From JAAYYY01 sp964602995 (GTDB lineage Bacteria > Chloroflexota > Anaerolineae > Promineifilales > Promineifilaceae), in the NCBI GenBank assembly GCA_964602995.1, contig CAZRTM010000019.1:1-42583 (forward strand): DNA of 42,583 nucleotides, read 5' to 3'. The notes under the pieces are model-generated. The model was not told where the DNA came from, did not search any database, and was given only the letters and a program-made list of their open reading frames with translations. Of this stretch, positions 24,823 through 33,809 are shown piece after piece; positions within the stretch are counted from its first letter, which is position 1; each line of letters begins with the position of its first letter. A program made the translations under genes and the position numbers.

Positions 24823-26044
24823 ACTGCTGCCAGGAATGCTGTTCTTGTGCCTGTTGGCGCGCTCGCCGGCCCAGCACCTGGCGCAGCGCCGGATCGCGCA
24901 ACAGCTTCAATATCGCCGCCGCCAACTGCGGCACGTTCCCCGGCTCCACCAGCAGCCCGTTTTGCCCATCTTTAATCACCTCGCCAATTTGCCCCGCTCG
25001 TGAGGCGACGATGGCCCGCCCCGCAGCCATATATTCGTAAAGCTTGAGCGGCGAGAACCATAACTCTTGCGGTAGCTGCGGGTAGGGCACGACGGCCACG
25101 TCACTGAGCGCCAGCAGCTCGGCCACCCGCTCCTGCGGCAGCAGGCCGGTGATGGTCACCGCATCCTGAATGCCGTGTTCGCGAATGGCATGCTCCACAG
25201 CGGCGCGGTGGCGGCCATCCCCCACCAGCAGCAGGCGCGCCTGGGGCAGCTCGGCTCTGATCTGGGCAAAGCCGGACACAAGCTCTTCCAAACCGTGCCA
25301 GGGCTGAAAGCTGCCGCTGAAGGTGACGACGAGATCCCCGTTCAGGCCCAGCTCTTGCCGCGCCTGCGCTCCATTCAGGTCGGGGCGGAAACGCTGCGCA
25401 TCGACGGCGTTGGGCATGACCACGATCTTCGCCGGGTCAACGTGCCAGCGCTGCACCAGGTTCTCTTTCGCCGGTTCGGACACGCAGAAAATCGCCGCCG
25501 CCTGCCGGTAGGTGAAGCGGGCAATGGCAGCAGCCAGCCGTCGCTGCAGTGGCGGCATTGAACGGCCCATACTGGCTCGCTCCACAAAGGGATCGGCGCT
25601 AACCGTCAGCACGTAGGGCGTCGCCCTGCGCCGGCAGGCCAGTGCGGTACCGGCCGATAGCAGGCCGCTATGCTCGTGACATAGAGCATAACCAGGCAAG
25701 AAGCGCAAGGCTGCTTCGTAAAAACGCAGGCTGTCGAACAGCGCCAGATAAGGCAGGCGCAGCTCCTGCTGCGCACGCCGCACGCCACTCTCAAAGAGGC
25801 GAAAAGGGCGTGTGCCGCTCAGCCCCTGCGCCACTTCGCGGTAATGGTCGCTGGCCCCAACATCGTCCAGGGCGCGCACCGAGCGCCCGTTGAGCATGAA
25901 GCAGGTGACCCGGTGGCCGGCTTCCTGCAACCCCAGCAACGTGCGCTTGACGGGCACGGTGTCGCCGACGTCGTGGCGAAAGTCGATATTGCCCACGTTC
26001 TGGATGGTATAGGCTACTTTTAGCGGCTTGCCAGACATTGTCAT
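24779..26044 (-). CDS. GT4 family glycosyltransferase
   Basis: A 421-residue GT-B glycosyltransferase. The N-terminal region (LKVAYTIQNVGNIDF) is less typical than in the other GT4s here. The donor domain is clear: LVVTFSGSFQPWHGLEELV, ARLLLVGDGRHRAAVE and FSPLKLYEYMAAGRAIVAS with the conserved Glu, then IGEVIKDGQNGLLVEPG. The ATG at 26044 overlaps the stop of the phosphodiesterase-like gene as ATGA, implying coupled translation; a second ATG is two codons on. Confidence 0.9.
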   Translation of the reverse strand: MTMSGKPLKVAYTIQNVGNIDFRHDVGDTVPVKRTLLGLQEAGHRVTCFMLNGRSVRALDDVGASDHYREVAQGLSGTRPFRLFESGVRRAQQELRLPYLALFDSLRFYEAALRFLPGYALCHEHSGLLSAGTALACRRRATPYVLTVSADPFVERASMGRSMPPLQRRLAAAIARFTYRQAAAIFCVSEPAKENLVQRWHVDPAKIVVMPNAVDAQRFRPDLNGAQARQELGLNGDLVVTFSGSFQPWHGLEELVSGFAQIRAELPQARLLLVGDGRHRAAVEHAIREHGIQDAVTITGLLPQERVAELLALSDVAVVPYPQLPQELWFSPLKLYEYMAAGRAIVASRAGQIGEVIKDGQNGLLVEPGNVPQLAAAILKLLRDPALRQVLGRRARQQAQEQHSWQQYVRRVEEVYYRVIQ

Positions 26045-27738
26045 TCCAGGTAGCCAAGTGCCTGTAGATGGTGCGCCAGGCTTTCGGCCTCATCTTCAGA
26101 GAACTCGGTGGTTTGCGTCGCCACGCCCGGCTCGTCTCCGGCCTGCGAGCGTAGCGGTCTACCGGCATAGGGAGGCTTCAGCAATTCGGTAGGCACGCGG
26201 CCGTCATAATCCTCCGGCAGCGGCACGTCGTAGAGGTGCAACAAAAGCGCCGGCACATCCTCCAGCCGCAGATTGTGGCGTTGGCCCGATTGACCTGCGG
26301 CAGGGAAGGCCTCGCCACAGAAGACGAACATCCCTTCCTTGCTGTGCCAGCCGTAATCCCGCCCGTGCACGGCGTCTACGAAATAACCGTTGCGGATGCG
26401 ACTCAGGATCGGTTTAGAATTGCGCGTGCGGATGTTCCAGGGCATCTCGTAGGCGTCAAGGATCAGATCCGGGGCCAGAGCGGTTGCCGGCCCACGATAA
26501 ATTTCCTCAGCGCGGTACACAGCAGAGAAGAGCGGCCGGCCGCTTATGGGATCCGTAATCTCGGCCAGGCGGCCGGCCAAGTCGGCCACTAATTTCTCCC
26601 GCTCAGAGGTAGACAACACACCCTGTTCTTCCCGTCCGGCAACGTTGAGGTAGAGCAGGCCGGAGTAGGCGGAACCGGGGAAAACAACCGATTGTTGGGG
26701 ATCGGGGTCATTGGCAAAGTGCATATAGCGTCGCGCTCCTGGCAGCGCGGCCTCAATGCGCGCCCAGAAACGCTCTTGCAGCGCTCGTGGCAGGCGCGGT
26801 ACGCTCAGGCGCAGCAGCCAGCGCGCCACTTTCTCCATGGGGCCGCTCCAACCATTCCTTTCTCGCAGATATTGCATCAGGATCCAGTTCAGCAACTCCG
26901 CCTGCTCTTGCGACGTGCGCCGCGCGGGTACGAAAAAACCCTGGTCTTGCAGCCACGAATTGAGCAGGAAATCACCCTGCACGCGGCTGGAACCGTGGTC
27001 TGAAAGGAGGAGCACGTTGTTGGGAGCGAAAGAACGCAAAAGCTGCTCCAAATCTCTATCGGCGTGGCGGTATGCTTCGCGCACCTGCGCCATCTGCGGC
27101 ATCTTGTGGTTGGCGTGGTCAGTGAGCATCAGGTTGATGGCCAGGACGTCAACCCCATACTGCTCGGCCAGCGCCAGCGCAATCTGCACCTGGCGGCTCT
27201 GGTACTCCTTCTCCACCTCCAGCAGCTCATCTGGCGGCGCACTGCGCAACGTTTCAGCGGCCACGACGGGCTGGTAGCCGGCGAATAGCGGCGACTGGGA
27301 AAGCTCTACGGGATAGACAAAGTCACTCGCACCCTCCGGTGTGCCAAAGCCACAGACGACAAATTCACACCCCGCGCCGGTGGCCGGATAGGTGAAGGGG
27401 ATATTGACCAGGCCCACGCGTACGCCGCGCTCGGCCAGCCGTTGCCAGAAGGGAGTGCCGGCGCGCACGCGGCTGCTGGTAGGACTGAACTCGTAGCTGC
27501 CCGGTCGACGCCACATCATGTCGAAGACGCCATGTTTGCCAGGGTTCTTGCCCGTAACCAGCGTGGCCCAGGCTGTGGGCGTCCACGGCGGCATTGTGGA
27601 GTGCATGGCGCCCGGTATTCCTCGTTCCAGGAGTCGCTGCAGGGTGGGCATCTGCCCCTCTTCAAGTAATGGCTCCAGGTACTCCCAACAGGCGGCGTCC
27701 AGGCCAACCAACAATGTCTTCAAAGTCTGCTCCTGCAA
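26041..27738 (-). CDS. alkaline-phosphatase superfamily phosphodiesterase (NPP/PGM-like)
   Basis: A 565-residue protein of the type I phosphodiesterase/nucleotide pyrophosphatase group. LLVGLDAACWEYLEPLL carries the first metal Asp, and PPWTPTAWATLVTGKNPGKH (51-69) holds the expected Thr nucleophile (T53). VLLLSDHGSSRVQGDF and the C-terminal NGYFVDAVHGRDYGWHSKEG supply the other metal ligands. The substrate is unknown; in this neighbourhood a phosphodiester in a glycan, a lipid-linked intermediate or a nucleotide sugar are all possible. No signal peptide. It ends LQALGYLE, the same short tail as the two sulfatase-like proteins. It is coupled to the next GT4 by an ATGA overlap. Confidence 0.88.
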   Translation of the reverse strand: MQEQTLKTLLVGLDAACWEYLEPLLEEGQMPTLQRLLERGIPGAMHSTMPPWTPTAWATLVTGKNPGKHGVFDMMWRRPGSYEFSPTSSRVRAGTPFWQRLAERGVRVGLVNIPFTYPATGAGCEFVVCGFGTPEGASDFVYPVELSQSPLFAGYQPVVAAETLRSAPPDELLEVEKEYQSRQVQIALALAEQYGVDVLAINLMLTDHANHKMPQMAQVREAYRHADRDLEQLLRSFAPNNVLLLSDHGSSRVQGDFLLNSWLQDQGFFVPARRTSQEQAELLNWILMQYLRERNGWSGPMEKVARWLLRLSVPRLPRALQERFWARIEAALPGARRYMHFANDPDPQQSVVFPGSAYSGLLYLNVAGREEQGVLSTSEREKLVADLAGRLAEITDPISGRPLFSAVYRAEEIYRGPATALAPDLILDAYEMPWNIRTRNSKPILSRIRNGYFVDAVHGRDYGWHSKEGMFVFCGEAFPAAGQSGQRHNLRLEDVPALLLHLYDVPLPEDYDGRVPTELLKPPYAGRPLRSQAGDEPGVATQTTEFSEDEAESLAHHLQALGYLE

Positions 27739-27768
27739 ATAGCGACCGACAAACCGTCCAAAGCCCGC

Positions 27769-28809
27769 TTAAATCTCGTAACCTAACCACTCCACGTAAG
27801 GAGCCAGAATTTCGGTGGCCCGCTGCTGCTCCTCGCGGTCCATCTCGTGCTTCCAGTAATCGGCTTTCTCCAGGGAAATTGCCGGCAGCTCGGCGAAGCG
27901 GTACTCCAGCCCTGCCAGCGCGCAAATTTCTTCCAGCACCGCTTCCGGTTGCACGCAAAACTCCTCCAGCCTGACCTCCAGATAGCGGCGCTGGCTCAGG
28001 TCAAACGTCGCTTTAAGGTCAAACCAGCGGCGGTACATATTGCGCAACCAGAGAGCAGCTCCCTCCAGGTCACTGGGCGCCCACGGCTGCTTGCGCAGAG
28101 AGTGCAACACGCCGCGCGGGTCGCGCTTCATGTGCACCACCACACTGTGAGGCAAGATTTCCCAGATGAAGTCGAGGTGCAGCAGCGTCTGCGGCGTCTT
28201 CTCGCACCAGGTGAGCCGGCCGTTGCTGCGGGCGGCATGGCCGAACAGCTCGCTGACGAAGCTTCCAGCCAGCTCGGCCAGCGCACCGCGGTCGGCAAAG
28301 TAGCGGATTACATCCAGATGGTCGCGCTCCAGGCCAATGCGGTAAGGGAGGACCGGCTCGCCCACAATCTGCTGCCGCAACCCCTGCAGTTGGCGGGCCA
28401 CGGCCACCAGACGCCCTTCATTGTTGGGCTGCACCTGCCAGTTGACACCCTGGAATTCGTGCTCCACCAACGCGCCACAGAAGGCGCTGAGCTGCTCCCG
28501 GTAATAGGGGGTGCCCAGCCAGGTATCGAAGTCAAAGCCGCGATAGGGAGCGCGTTCAGGCGTGGTCATAAAGACGCCCATCAGTTGCTCGAAGCGGTAA
28601 ATAGCTTCGGCGGCATAGGCCGGGTGATACTGGATAGTCAGAGCATCGACCAGGGTGCGCAGGCCGTCGATGTCTACCAGAAAGCGCATCTCGCGTGGGA
28701 AAGTGTGGATGTCGGCGTGGCGCGCCAGGCAGTTGTAGAGAATCCAGGTGCCGCTGCGGCCTGTACCGCAGACGAAGAGCGGTGGAATGGAGGGGCTGTC
28801 TTCATGCAT
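27769..28809 (-). CDS. PAPS-dependent sulfotransferase family protein
   Basis: A 346-residue sulfotransferase. The N-terminal LFVCGTGRSGTWILYNCL is the 5'-phosphosulfate-binding loop, and VVVHMKRDPRGVLHSLRKQPW is the 3'-phosphate-binding element with its Arg and Ser. Length and layout fit the Sulfotransfer_3-type bacterial enzymes. The frame opens at 28878, but I chose the ATG at 28809 because AAGGA (28820-28824) lies 10 bases before it and the fold starts there. Its place between the glycosyltransferases and the Wzt/Wzm transporter suggests sulfation of the exported glycan. No PAPS-synthesis genes are in the window. Confidence 0.88.
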   Translation of the reverse strand: MHEDSPSIPPLFVCGTGRSGTWILYNCLARHADIHTFPREMRFLVDIDGLRTLVDALTIQYHPAYAAEAIYRFEQLMGVFMTTPERAPYRGFDFDTWLGTPYYREQLSAFCGALVEHEFQGVNWQVQPNNEGRLVAVARQLQGLRQQIVGEPVLPYRIGLERDHLDVIRYFADRGALAELAGSFVSELFGHAARSNGRLTWCEKTPQTLLHLDFIWEILPHSVVVHMKRDPRGVLHSLRKQPWAPSDLEGAALWLRNMYRRWFDLKATFDLSQRRYLEVRLEEFCVQPEAVLEEICALAGLEYRFAELPAISLEKADYWKHEMDREEQQRATEILAPYVEWLGYEI

Positions 28810-28886
28810 GGCAGTGATGTCCTTACTAGTCGGCAATCGACAATGACATCCAATTTTTGCAAAAATCGGATGTCTCACTTGAACTC

Positions 28887-30152
28887 TCAGGCAGGCAAAA
28901 TCCAGCGGTGAGGCAGGCCCACGCTGCTCTGTTTGCGGCGGTTCATAGGCCGCCCGCGCAGGTGACCGGCCTCCACGTCGAAGGTAGCCGCCGCTTCCAC
29001 AAAGTCCTGCACCTCGCCGCCGTCACGGATCATGACGTTGAGCCGGTAACGGCCGGGCAGGAACATCAACTCGTCAAATTCGCAGATGAAACAGGGGCCA
29101 AGGTCAGGCTCGCGGTAATCTTCAGGGCCGGGCAGAGCCGTCTCAAAGACGGCCAGTTGCTGGCCAAACTGGTTGAAGACGGAGAAGAGGCAGGAAGCGC
29201 CGGGCACCAGGCGGTTGAGATAAAAGTGGAAACGGGCGCTGCTGCCGCTACGCAGGATGGTAGTCGGCAACCCCTGGCCGTCATAAATTTCCACACGCAC
29301 CACGCGCACATCACCGCGCCCGCGGCGGTCGCTGCGTTGTGCCAGATCCTGCCCGCCTGCTTCGTCCAGCGAGCGTAAATAGGCATTCACCGCTTCGCCG
29401 ATGTCGCCGTCAGCAATCACCGTGCCGTCTTCGAGGAAGATACCGCGCTGGCACAGCGTCTGCATCAGGCCCATATTGTGGCTGACGAAGAGGACGGTGC
29501 GCCCGGTGCTGGCGGCGTCTTCCATCTTGCCCAGGCATTTGCGCTGGAAGGCGACGTCGCCCACGGCCAGCACTTCGTCCACGAGCAGGGTGTCGGTTTC
29601 CAGATGGGCAGCCACAGAGAAGGCCAGACGCACGTACATGCCGCTGGAATAATGCTTGACCGGCGTGTCGATAAATTCGTCTATTTCGGCAAAGGCCACG
29701 ATTTCGTCGAACTTACGCTTCACCTCGGCGCGGCTCATGCCCAAAATGGCGCCGTTGAGGAAAATGTTCTCACGCCCGGTCAGTTCGGGGTGGAAGCCGG
29801 TGCCCACCTCCAGCAAGGAGCCGATGCGGCCATAGACGTCGGCGTAGCCCGTGGTTGGCTCGGTTATCTGCGAGAGGATTTTGAGCAGCGTGCTTTTCCC
29901 CGCGCCGTTGCGGCCGATGATGCCCACGACATCGCCCCGGCGGATTTGCAACGAGACGTCCTTTAAAGCCCACATCGTCTGGTCCAGCCCGGCAGCGCCG
30001 GTGGCGTCGCCGCGCAAGATGCGGCCGGCGCGCCGGAAGGGCGCCGCCGCGGCGTCCAAAAGCTGCTCGCTGAGGCGGTTATAGCTCTTCTGGCGCGCGC
30101 CGATGTGGTACTGTTTGCCCAGGTTGTGGGTAGTGATGGCGAGGTCGGTCAT
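28887..30152 (-). CDS. wzt: polysaccharide ABC transporter ATP-binding protein (Wzt-like)
   Basis: A 421-residue ATPase. Walker A GRNGAGKS (80-87), signature YSSGM (168-172), Walker B LLVDE (189-193) and the switch His (SHN, 224-226) are intact. After the nucleotide-binding domain, a C-terminal extension of about 150 residues (from about 265) resembles the Wzt carbohydrate-binding beta-sandwich, which in O-antigen exporters recognises the modified chain end. That matters here because the neighbours could make such a cap. I start at the ATG at 30152 (MTDLAITTHNLGKQY), preceded by AAGGA. It pairs with the permease gene just upstream. Confidence 0.93.
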   Translation of the reverse strand: MTDLAITTHNLGKQYHIGARQKSYNRLSEQLLDAAAAPFRRAGRILRGDATGAAGLDQTMWALKDVSLQIRRGDVVGIIGRNGAGKSTLLKILSQITEPTTGYADVYGRIGSLLEVGTGFHPELTGRENIFLNGAILGMSRAEVKRKFDEIVAFAEIDEFIDTPVKHYSSGMYVRLAFSVAAHLETDTLLVDEVLAVGDVAFQRKCLGKMEDAASTGRTVLFVSHNMGLMQTLCQRGIFLEDGTVIADGDIGEAVNAYLRSLDEAGGQDLAQRSDRRGRGDVRVVRVEIYDGQGLPTTILRSGSSARFHFYLNRLVPGASCLFSVFNQFGQQLAVFETALPGPEDYREPDLGPCFICEFDELMFLPGRYRLNVMIRDGGEVQDFVEAAATFDVEAGHLRGRPMNRRKQSSVGLPHRWILPA

Positions 30153-30169
30153 GAGATCCTTACGAGGTG

Positions 30170-31066
30170 TCAAACGACGTCGGCGAACGATTTTTCCATG
30201 CGGCGGAAGTAGTAGAGGCCGCTGACCAGCAGCAGCAGAGCCACGAGCACAGAGACGACCAGCATTGGCCCCGGCGCCGTTTCGGTGCCCAGCAAAGCCC
30301 AGCGAAACCCTTCAACCACGCCAACCATGGGGTTGACGGCGTAGAGCGGACGCCAGCTTTCGGACAGCAGGCTGCTGGGATAGGCGATGGGCGTCAGGAA
30401 GAGCCAGGCTTGAATCAGGAAGGGAATGGTGTAACGCACGTCGCGGAACTGTACGTTCATGGCCGAGAGCCAGAGGCTGGCGCCCAGCGCAGTGATGATC
30501 GCCAGCAGCAGGAAGGCAGGCAGCCAGATGACGTTAATTGTGGGTACAACCTCAAAGTAGGCCATCATCGCCAGCAGCACCAGGAAGGCCAGCACAAAAT
30601 CGACCAGAGCCGCCAGCACCGGCGCCACGGGCATAAAGAGGCGCGGAAAGTAGATCTTCTTAATCATATTGGCGTTGCTCACCAGGCTGTTGGAAGCCTG
30701 TGTCAGCGAGGTGGCGAAGAAGGTCCAGGGCACCAGCGCGGCGTAGCTGAAGAGAGGATAAGGCACATCATCTGAGGGTACCTGCGCCAGCCCGCCAAAG
30801 AAGAGGCTGAAGATGACCATGGTGAAAAAAGGCTGGATGATGGCCCAGGATGCGCCCATAATCGTCTGCTTATAGCGCACCTTGATGTCGCGCCAGGTGA
30901 GAAAGAGCAGCAGCTCCCGAAAGCGCCACAGTTCGCGCACATCAACAGGCACAAAGCCGCGCGAAGGCTGGATGCGCTTATGGAACAGGGAAGATGGCTC
31001 GCTGGCCCGCTCGTAAGGCAGCTCCTGGCCCAGCTCTACAATGTTGCGACCTTCTACTTCTTGCAA
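30170..31066 (-). CDS. wzm: polysaccharide ABC transporter permease (Wzm-like)
   Basis: An ABC-2 type permease with six predicted helices. FLTWRDIKVRYKQTIMGASW is the conserved cytoplasmic entry helix of Wzm/TagG proteins, and AYPSSLLSESWRPLYAVNPMVGVVEGFRW the late conserved loop. The frame is open to a TTG at 31150, but that extension translates palindromic repeat sequence. I prefer the TTG at 31066 (QEVEGRNIVELGQ), with GGAG 9 bases upstream. The product is about 298 residues. Together with the Wzt-like ATPase it exports a complete glycan on a lipid carrier, a second assembly route beside the Wzz/Wzy-type genes. Confidence 0.88.
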   Translation of the reverse strand: MQEVEGRNIVELGQELPYERASEPSSLFHKRIQPSRGFVPVDVRELWRFRELLLFLTWRDIKVRYKQTIMGASWAIIQPFFTMVIFSLFFGGLAQVPSDDVPYPLFSYAALVPWTFFATSLTQASNSLVSNANMIKKIYFPRLFMPVAPVLAALVDFVLAFLVLLAMMAYFEVVPTINVIWLPAFLLLAIITALGASLWLSAMNVQFRDVRYTIPFLIQAWLFLTPIAYPSSLLSESWRPLYAVNPMVGVVEGFRWALLGTETAPGPMLVVSVLVALLLLVSGLYYFRRMEKSFADVV

Positions 31067-31101
31067 CAGGTTATTCTCCAGAAAAGATGTGTGGCAGTTC
31101 C

Positions 31102-31188
31102 GTAGCCGCGGATTCCATTCCGCGCTCGCTGTTCGCGAAGTCACCGACAATTAACAAACCAATTCGTAAAATTCGTGAAATTCGTGGC
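31102..31188. repeat. palindrome plus AATTCGT[AG] triplet repeat
   Basis: Two elements lie in the gap before the permease gene. At 31102-31129 is a palindrome-like GTAGCCGCGGATTCCATTCC followed by GCGCTCGC; it resembles the palindrome at 386-410. At 31161-31188 the unit AATTCGT[A/G] occurs three times with a period near 10 bases. Both look like dispersed intergenic repeats. No promoter is evident between them and the permease. Confidence 0.5.
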
Positions 31189-31197
31189 GAAAACTCC

Positions 31198-32643
31198 CTA
31201 AGGCTCCGCTGCACAAGACGGATGCGCGGCCAGGAACCAGCAGCGCGTGTAGGGCGATGTCTTGAAGTGGTCCAGCAGCATACCGCCCACCACTTCACGG
31301 CCCAGGACGGAGGGATGTGTGCCGTCATTTCCGAAATGGGCGCGCGTCCAGAAAACGCCGTCGGAACGCGGGTTGAGGCCATCAGCCCAGAGGTAAGGGC
31401 CCCAGGCCAGCCAGGGTGCTGTAGTGTCGTAGTTCAGGTCGCCGGCAATGGGGTCCACCTCACCACTTTCCATCTGCCGGATTTGCGCTTCTATCAGCCA
31501 CTTGACAGCAAAGCCTGTCTCGTAGGCATAAGGCTCGGGGTTGATGGTGCGGTTGGTATATCCGGAATAGTTGCGGCTGGTGAGGAACACCTGCTGCAAA
31601 TTAGGATAGCGCACCTGTAAGGCGCGCACGATATTGCCGAGGGTAGCCATCAGGCTGTAGGCGTCGGCATTGGGGTCGGGCAGAGTGGGCTTGCCGTCGA
31701 CGGAGTTAACCACCTTCAGCCACACCACCTGCACCTGCGCCTCTGAAACGCCGAGCGGCGGCATCAGCTCCTGGGAAATACGGTCATAATTCGGCTCTTC
31801 AGGCTCGTCCCACACAGTGCCGACCTGCCCGCCGTAGGCTCCGTTGAGGAAGAAGACGGTATCCAGAGCCACGGCAGGATCCTTTCGTGCCAGACCCACA
31901 AATGATTCGTCGCGGCAGGTGACGCCGTCGTGCGGCGAGTGGAGGCCCAGCGCGACACAAAACTCCATTGTGGTCACAGAAAGACCTACCGAGAGCAACA
32001 CAATCTTGCCCTCAGGATCAGGATTGCCCTCCACGTCCAGAGGCTGGATCAACGCCCCCCGTCGCGCGCCTTCTGCGGCATGCGCCGGGGGCATCGTGTT
32101 GCTGCCGCCTGGGTAGAGGCCACCTTCATAACCGAAGTAGGTAGCGTCGCCCATGTCGATGAGCGGAATCCGCGTGGCGGGCAGCACGGCGGAGACGTTG
32201 GGCGGCGTGGTGGCGGTTGCCGTTGGCGTGGCCGTCGGCGTCCGTCCCCTGCGCGTTCGCTGGGGCGTGGCATTGGTTGTCGGTGTCCCACCGCTTTCCT
32301 CTGCCGTAACCATCGTAGTGGGTGTAGCGAGCGGCGTCTCTGTACCCAGGTTGGCCAGCGCTTCCGCTGTGGCTGTGCCGGCGGCGCGCCGGGCCGAGGT
32401 AGCTGTTCCGCTGACCGTTGTGGGCGATGGCGCTGCTCTCGTGTGCGTTGGCTCAGTGGTTGGTGAGGGCGGCAAAGCCGTGGCCGTTCTCGACGGCCGG
32501 GGCATCGTTGTGGCAGTAGGGGTCGGTTGGGGACCGCTACCACAAGCGCCCAGCAGCACCAACAAGATGAGCAGCCCGCATAGCGCGCACGTCTTGCGCC
32601 AGAGCACGAGCTGCCGCACTTCTTCTACCATTACCATGACCAT
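31198..32643 (-). CDS. lipoprotein with SGNH-like domain
   Basis: A 481-residue lipoprotein (ATG at 32643; a TTG at 32664 would overlap the acyltransferase gene). The signal peptide ends in the lipobox LLGAC, with Cys34 as lipidation site. Residues of about 40-150 are a low-complexity Thr/Pro/Ala linker that would hold the domain away from the membrane. The domain begins at LIDMGDATYFGYEGGLYPGG. VLLSVGLS (about 215-222) could supply the Ser nucleophile, FLNGAYGG the oxyanion hole, and DGTHPS (440-445) the Asp-x-x-His pair of SGNH hydrolases. This assignment is by motif only. I recall similar uncharacterised proteins in other phyla. A glycan O-deacylase or acyl-transfer role would fit the neighbouring acyltransferase. 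Confidence 0.72.
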   Translation of the reverse strand: MVMVMVEEVRQLVLWRKTCALCGLLILLVLLGACGSGPQPTPTATTMPRPSRTATALPPSPTTEPTHTRAAPSPTTVSGTATSARRAAGTATAEALANLGTETPLATPTTMVTAEESGGTPTTNATPQRTRRGRTPTATPTATATTPPNVSAVLPATRIPLIDMGDATYFGYEGGLYPGGSNTMPPAHAAEGARRGALIQPLDVEGNPDPEGKIVLLSVGLSVTTMEFCVALGLHSPHDGVTCRDESFVGLARKDPAVALDTVFFLNGAYGGQVGTVWDEPEEPNYDRISQELMPPLGVSEAQVQVVWLKVVNSVDGKPTLPDPNADAYSLMATLGNIVRALQVRYPNLQQVFLTSRNYSGYTNRTINPEPYAYETGFAVKWLIEAQIRQMESGEVDPIAGDLNYDTTAPWLAWGPYLWADGLNPRSDGVFWTRAHFGNDGTHPSVLGREVVGGMLLDHFKTSPYTRCWFLAAHPSCAAEP

Positions 32644-32656
32644 ATTCACAGGCCCG

Positions 32657-33736
32657 TTATCCAAACAGCAGCCGGTAGCCAGGCCGCGCCGGTGTTGTCT
32701 CCACCAGCCTCATGAAAAGCAACGGGCCGCCCAGACCGGCCAGGATGAGCACGGGCTGGTAAATCCACTGCATGCCCAGTGCCCAGGGCGTAAGGTGATA
32801 CATAAGGAAGGCAGCGGCATAAATGGCTGGAATATTGCCCAGGTAGATGCCCAGTGACTTGGGCGCAATCTGCATAATTTCTTTAGAATAGGGGACGGCG
32901 GCGGAGTCGTAAGCCAGGGCACAGAAGATGATCGTAATGGCCAAAGGGAAGCGTCCAATACCGGCAAAGACAGGTCCGATCCAGCCTGGTCCCGTCAGGT
33001 AATCGGCCAGGAAGTATTCAAGTACGGTCAGAATGGCCGACACCACCACGGCTGCCAGCAACTTGTGCCGCAGTGGTTCGATCCGTTTGCGCACCTCGCT
33101 CACGTTCAGACCCACCACAACCCCCATCGGAAACCAGAGGGGGCGGGTGATGAAGAACCAGCGCGGTGTCAGCGTCACAACCAGTTCCTGGCCCGGCACG
33201 GGAACCCCCAACAAGTAGAGATAGCGCATGGCAAAGCCGAAAAGATGAATGAACGCCGCCACCGCCATCAACGCCTTCCAATTGCGTTTGGCCACCGGCA
33301 CAATGAATGGCGCCAACAGGTAGAATTGGATGAGCAGCGGAATGAAGTGGTAAGGGTCCAGAAGATCTTCTAGGCTTGTGGGCACACTGCGAATCATGCC
33401 GTGCCGGATAAGGGTCCAGAAGAAGAAAGGGATGAGCAAAACCTTGATGCGTGGCAGGATAGTGGCGTACGTAATCTTGCCCTGCGGGCCACGCGCCAGG
33501 AAGGCGACATAGAAGCCGGAGACGAAGAGAAAGGCGGGCACGGCAAAGCCCATCAGCAAGCGCGTGGCGGTCAGGACGTAGTAGGCAGGGCTGCCAATTG
33601 CACCGTAGTAAGGGACATCCACAGCCATGTAGCGGTCGGCCCAATCAATCATCGCCTGTAACCCGTAAGCCGCAGCATGGTGCAGGGGCAGGGCCAGGAT
33701 GGCCAGGCCATTTAAAAGCAGGAGTCGTCTGGTCAT
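32657..33736 (-). CDS. acyltransferase-3 family integral membrane protein
   Basis: A 359-residue protein with about ten membrane helices, of the OafA/NodX-like acyltransferase-3 family, which O-acylates surface sugars or related acceptors. The N-terminal RLLLLNGLAILALPLHHAAA carries the conserved His in the first helix. LTATRLLMGFAVPAFLFVSGFYVAFL and VLLIPFFFWTLIRHGM match the family's helix 2-4 layout. No fused SGNH domain is present; the adjacent SGNH-like lipoprotein could supply that function as a separate chain. It lies between the transporter and the PaaK-like ligase, so it is the best local candidate for using an activated acyl group on the glycan. Confidence 0.8.
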   Translation of the reverse strand: MTRRLLLLNGLAILALPLHHAAAYGLQAMIDWADRYMAVDVPYYGAIGSPAYYVLTATRLLMGFAVPAFLFVSGFYVAFLARGPQGKITYATILPRIKVLLIPFFFWTLIRHGMIRSVPTSLEDLLDPYHFIPLLIQFYLLAPFIVPVAKRNWKALMAVAAFIHLFGFAMRYLYLLGVPVPGQELVVTLTPRWFFITRPLWFPMGVVVGLNVSEVRKRIEPLRHKLLAAVVVSAILTVLEYFLADYLTGPGWIGPVFAGIGRFPLAITIIFCALAYDSAAVPYSKEIMQIAPKSLGIYLGNIPAIYAAAFLMYHLTPWALGMQWIYQPVLILAGLGGPLLFMRLVETTPARPGYRLLFG

Positions 33737-33809
33737 TGAATTGTGTCTCGCAGTTGGCTCAGAATGCCCGTTGCACTACATTGCATCTCTCGTCGCCAAT
33801 GGCGCCAGC

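Noticed and set aside
27847..28911. 354-residue plus-strand open frame
   Set aside because: It is antisense to the sulfotransferase, which has clear PAPS-binding motifs on the minus strand.
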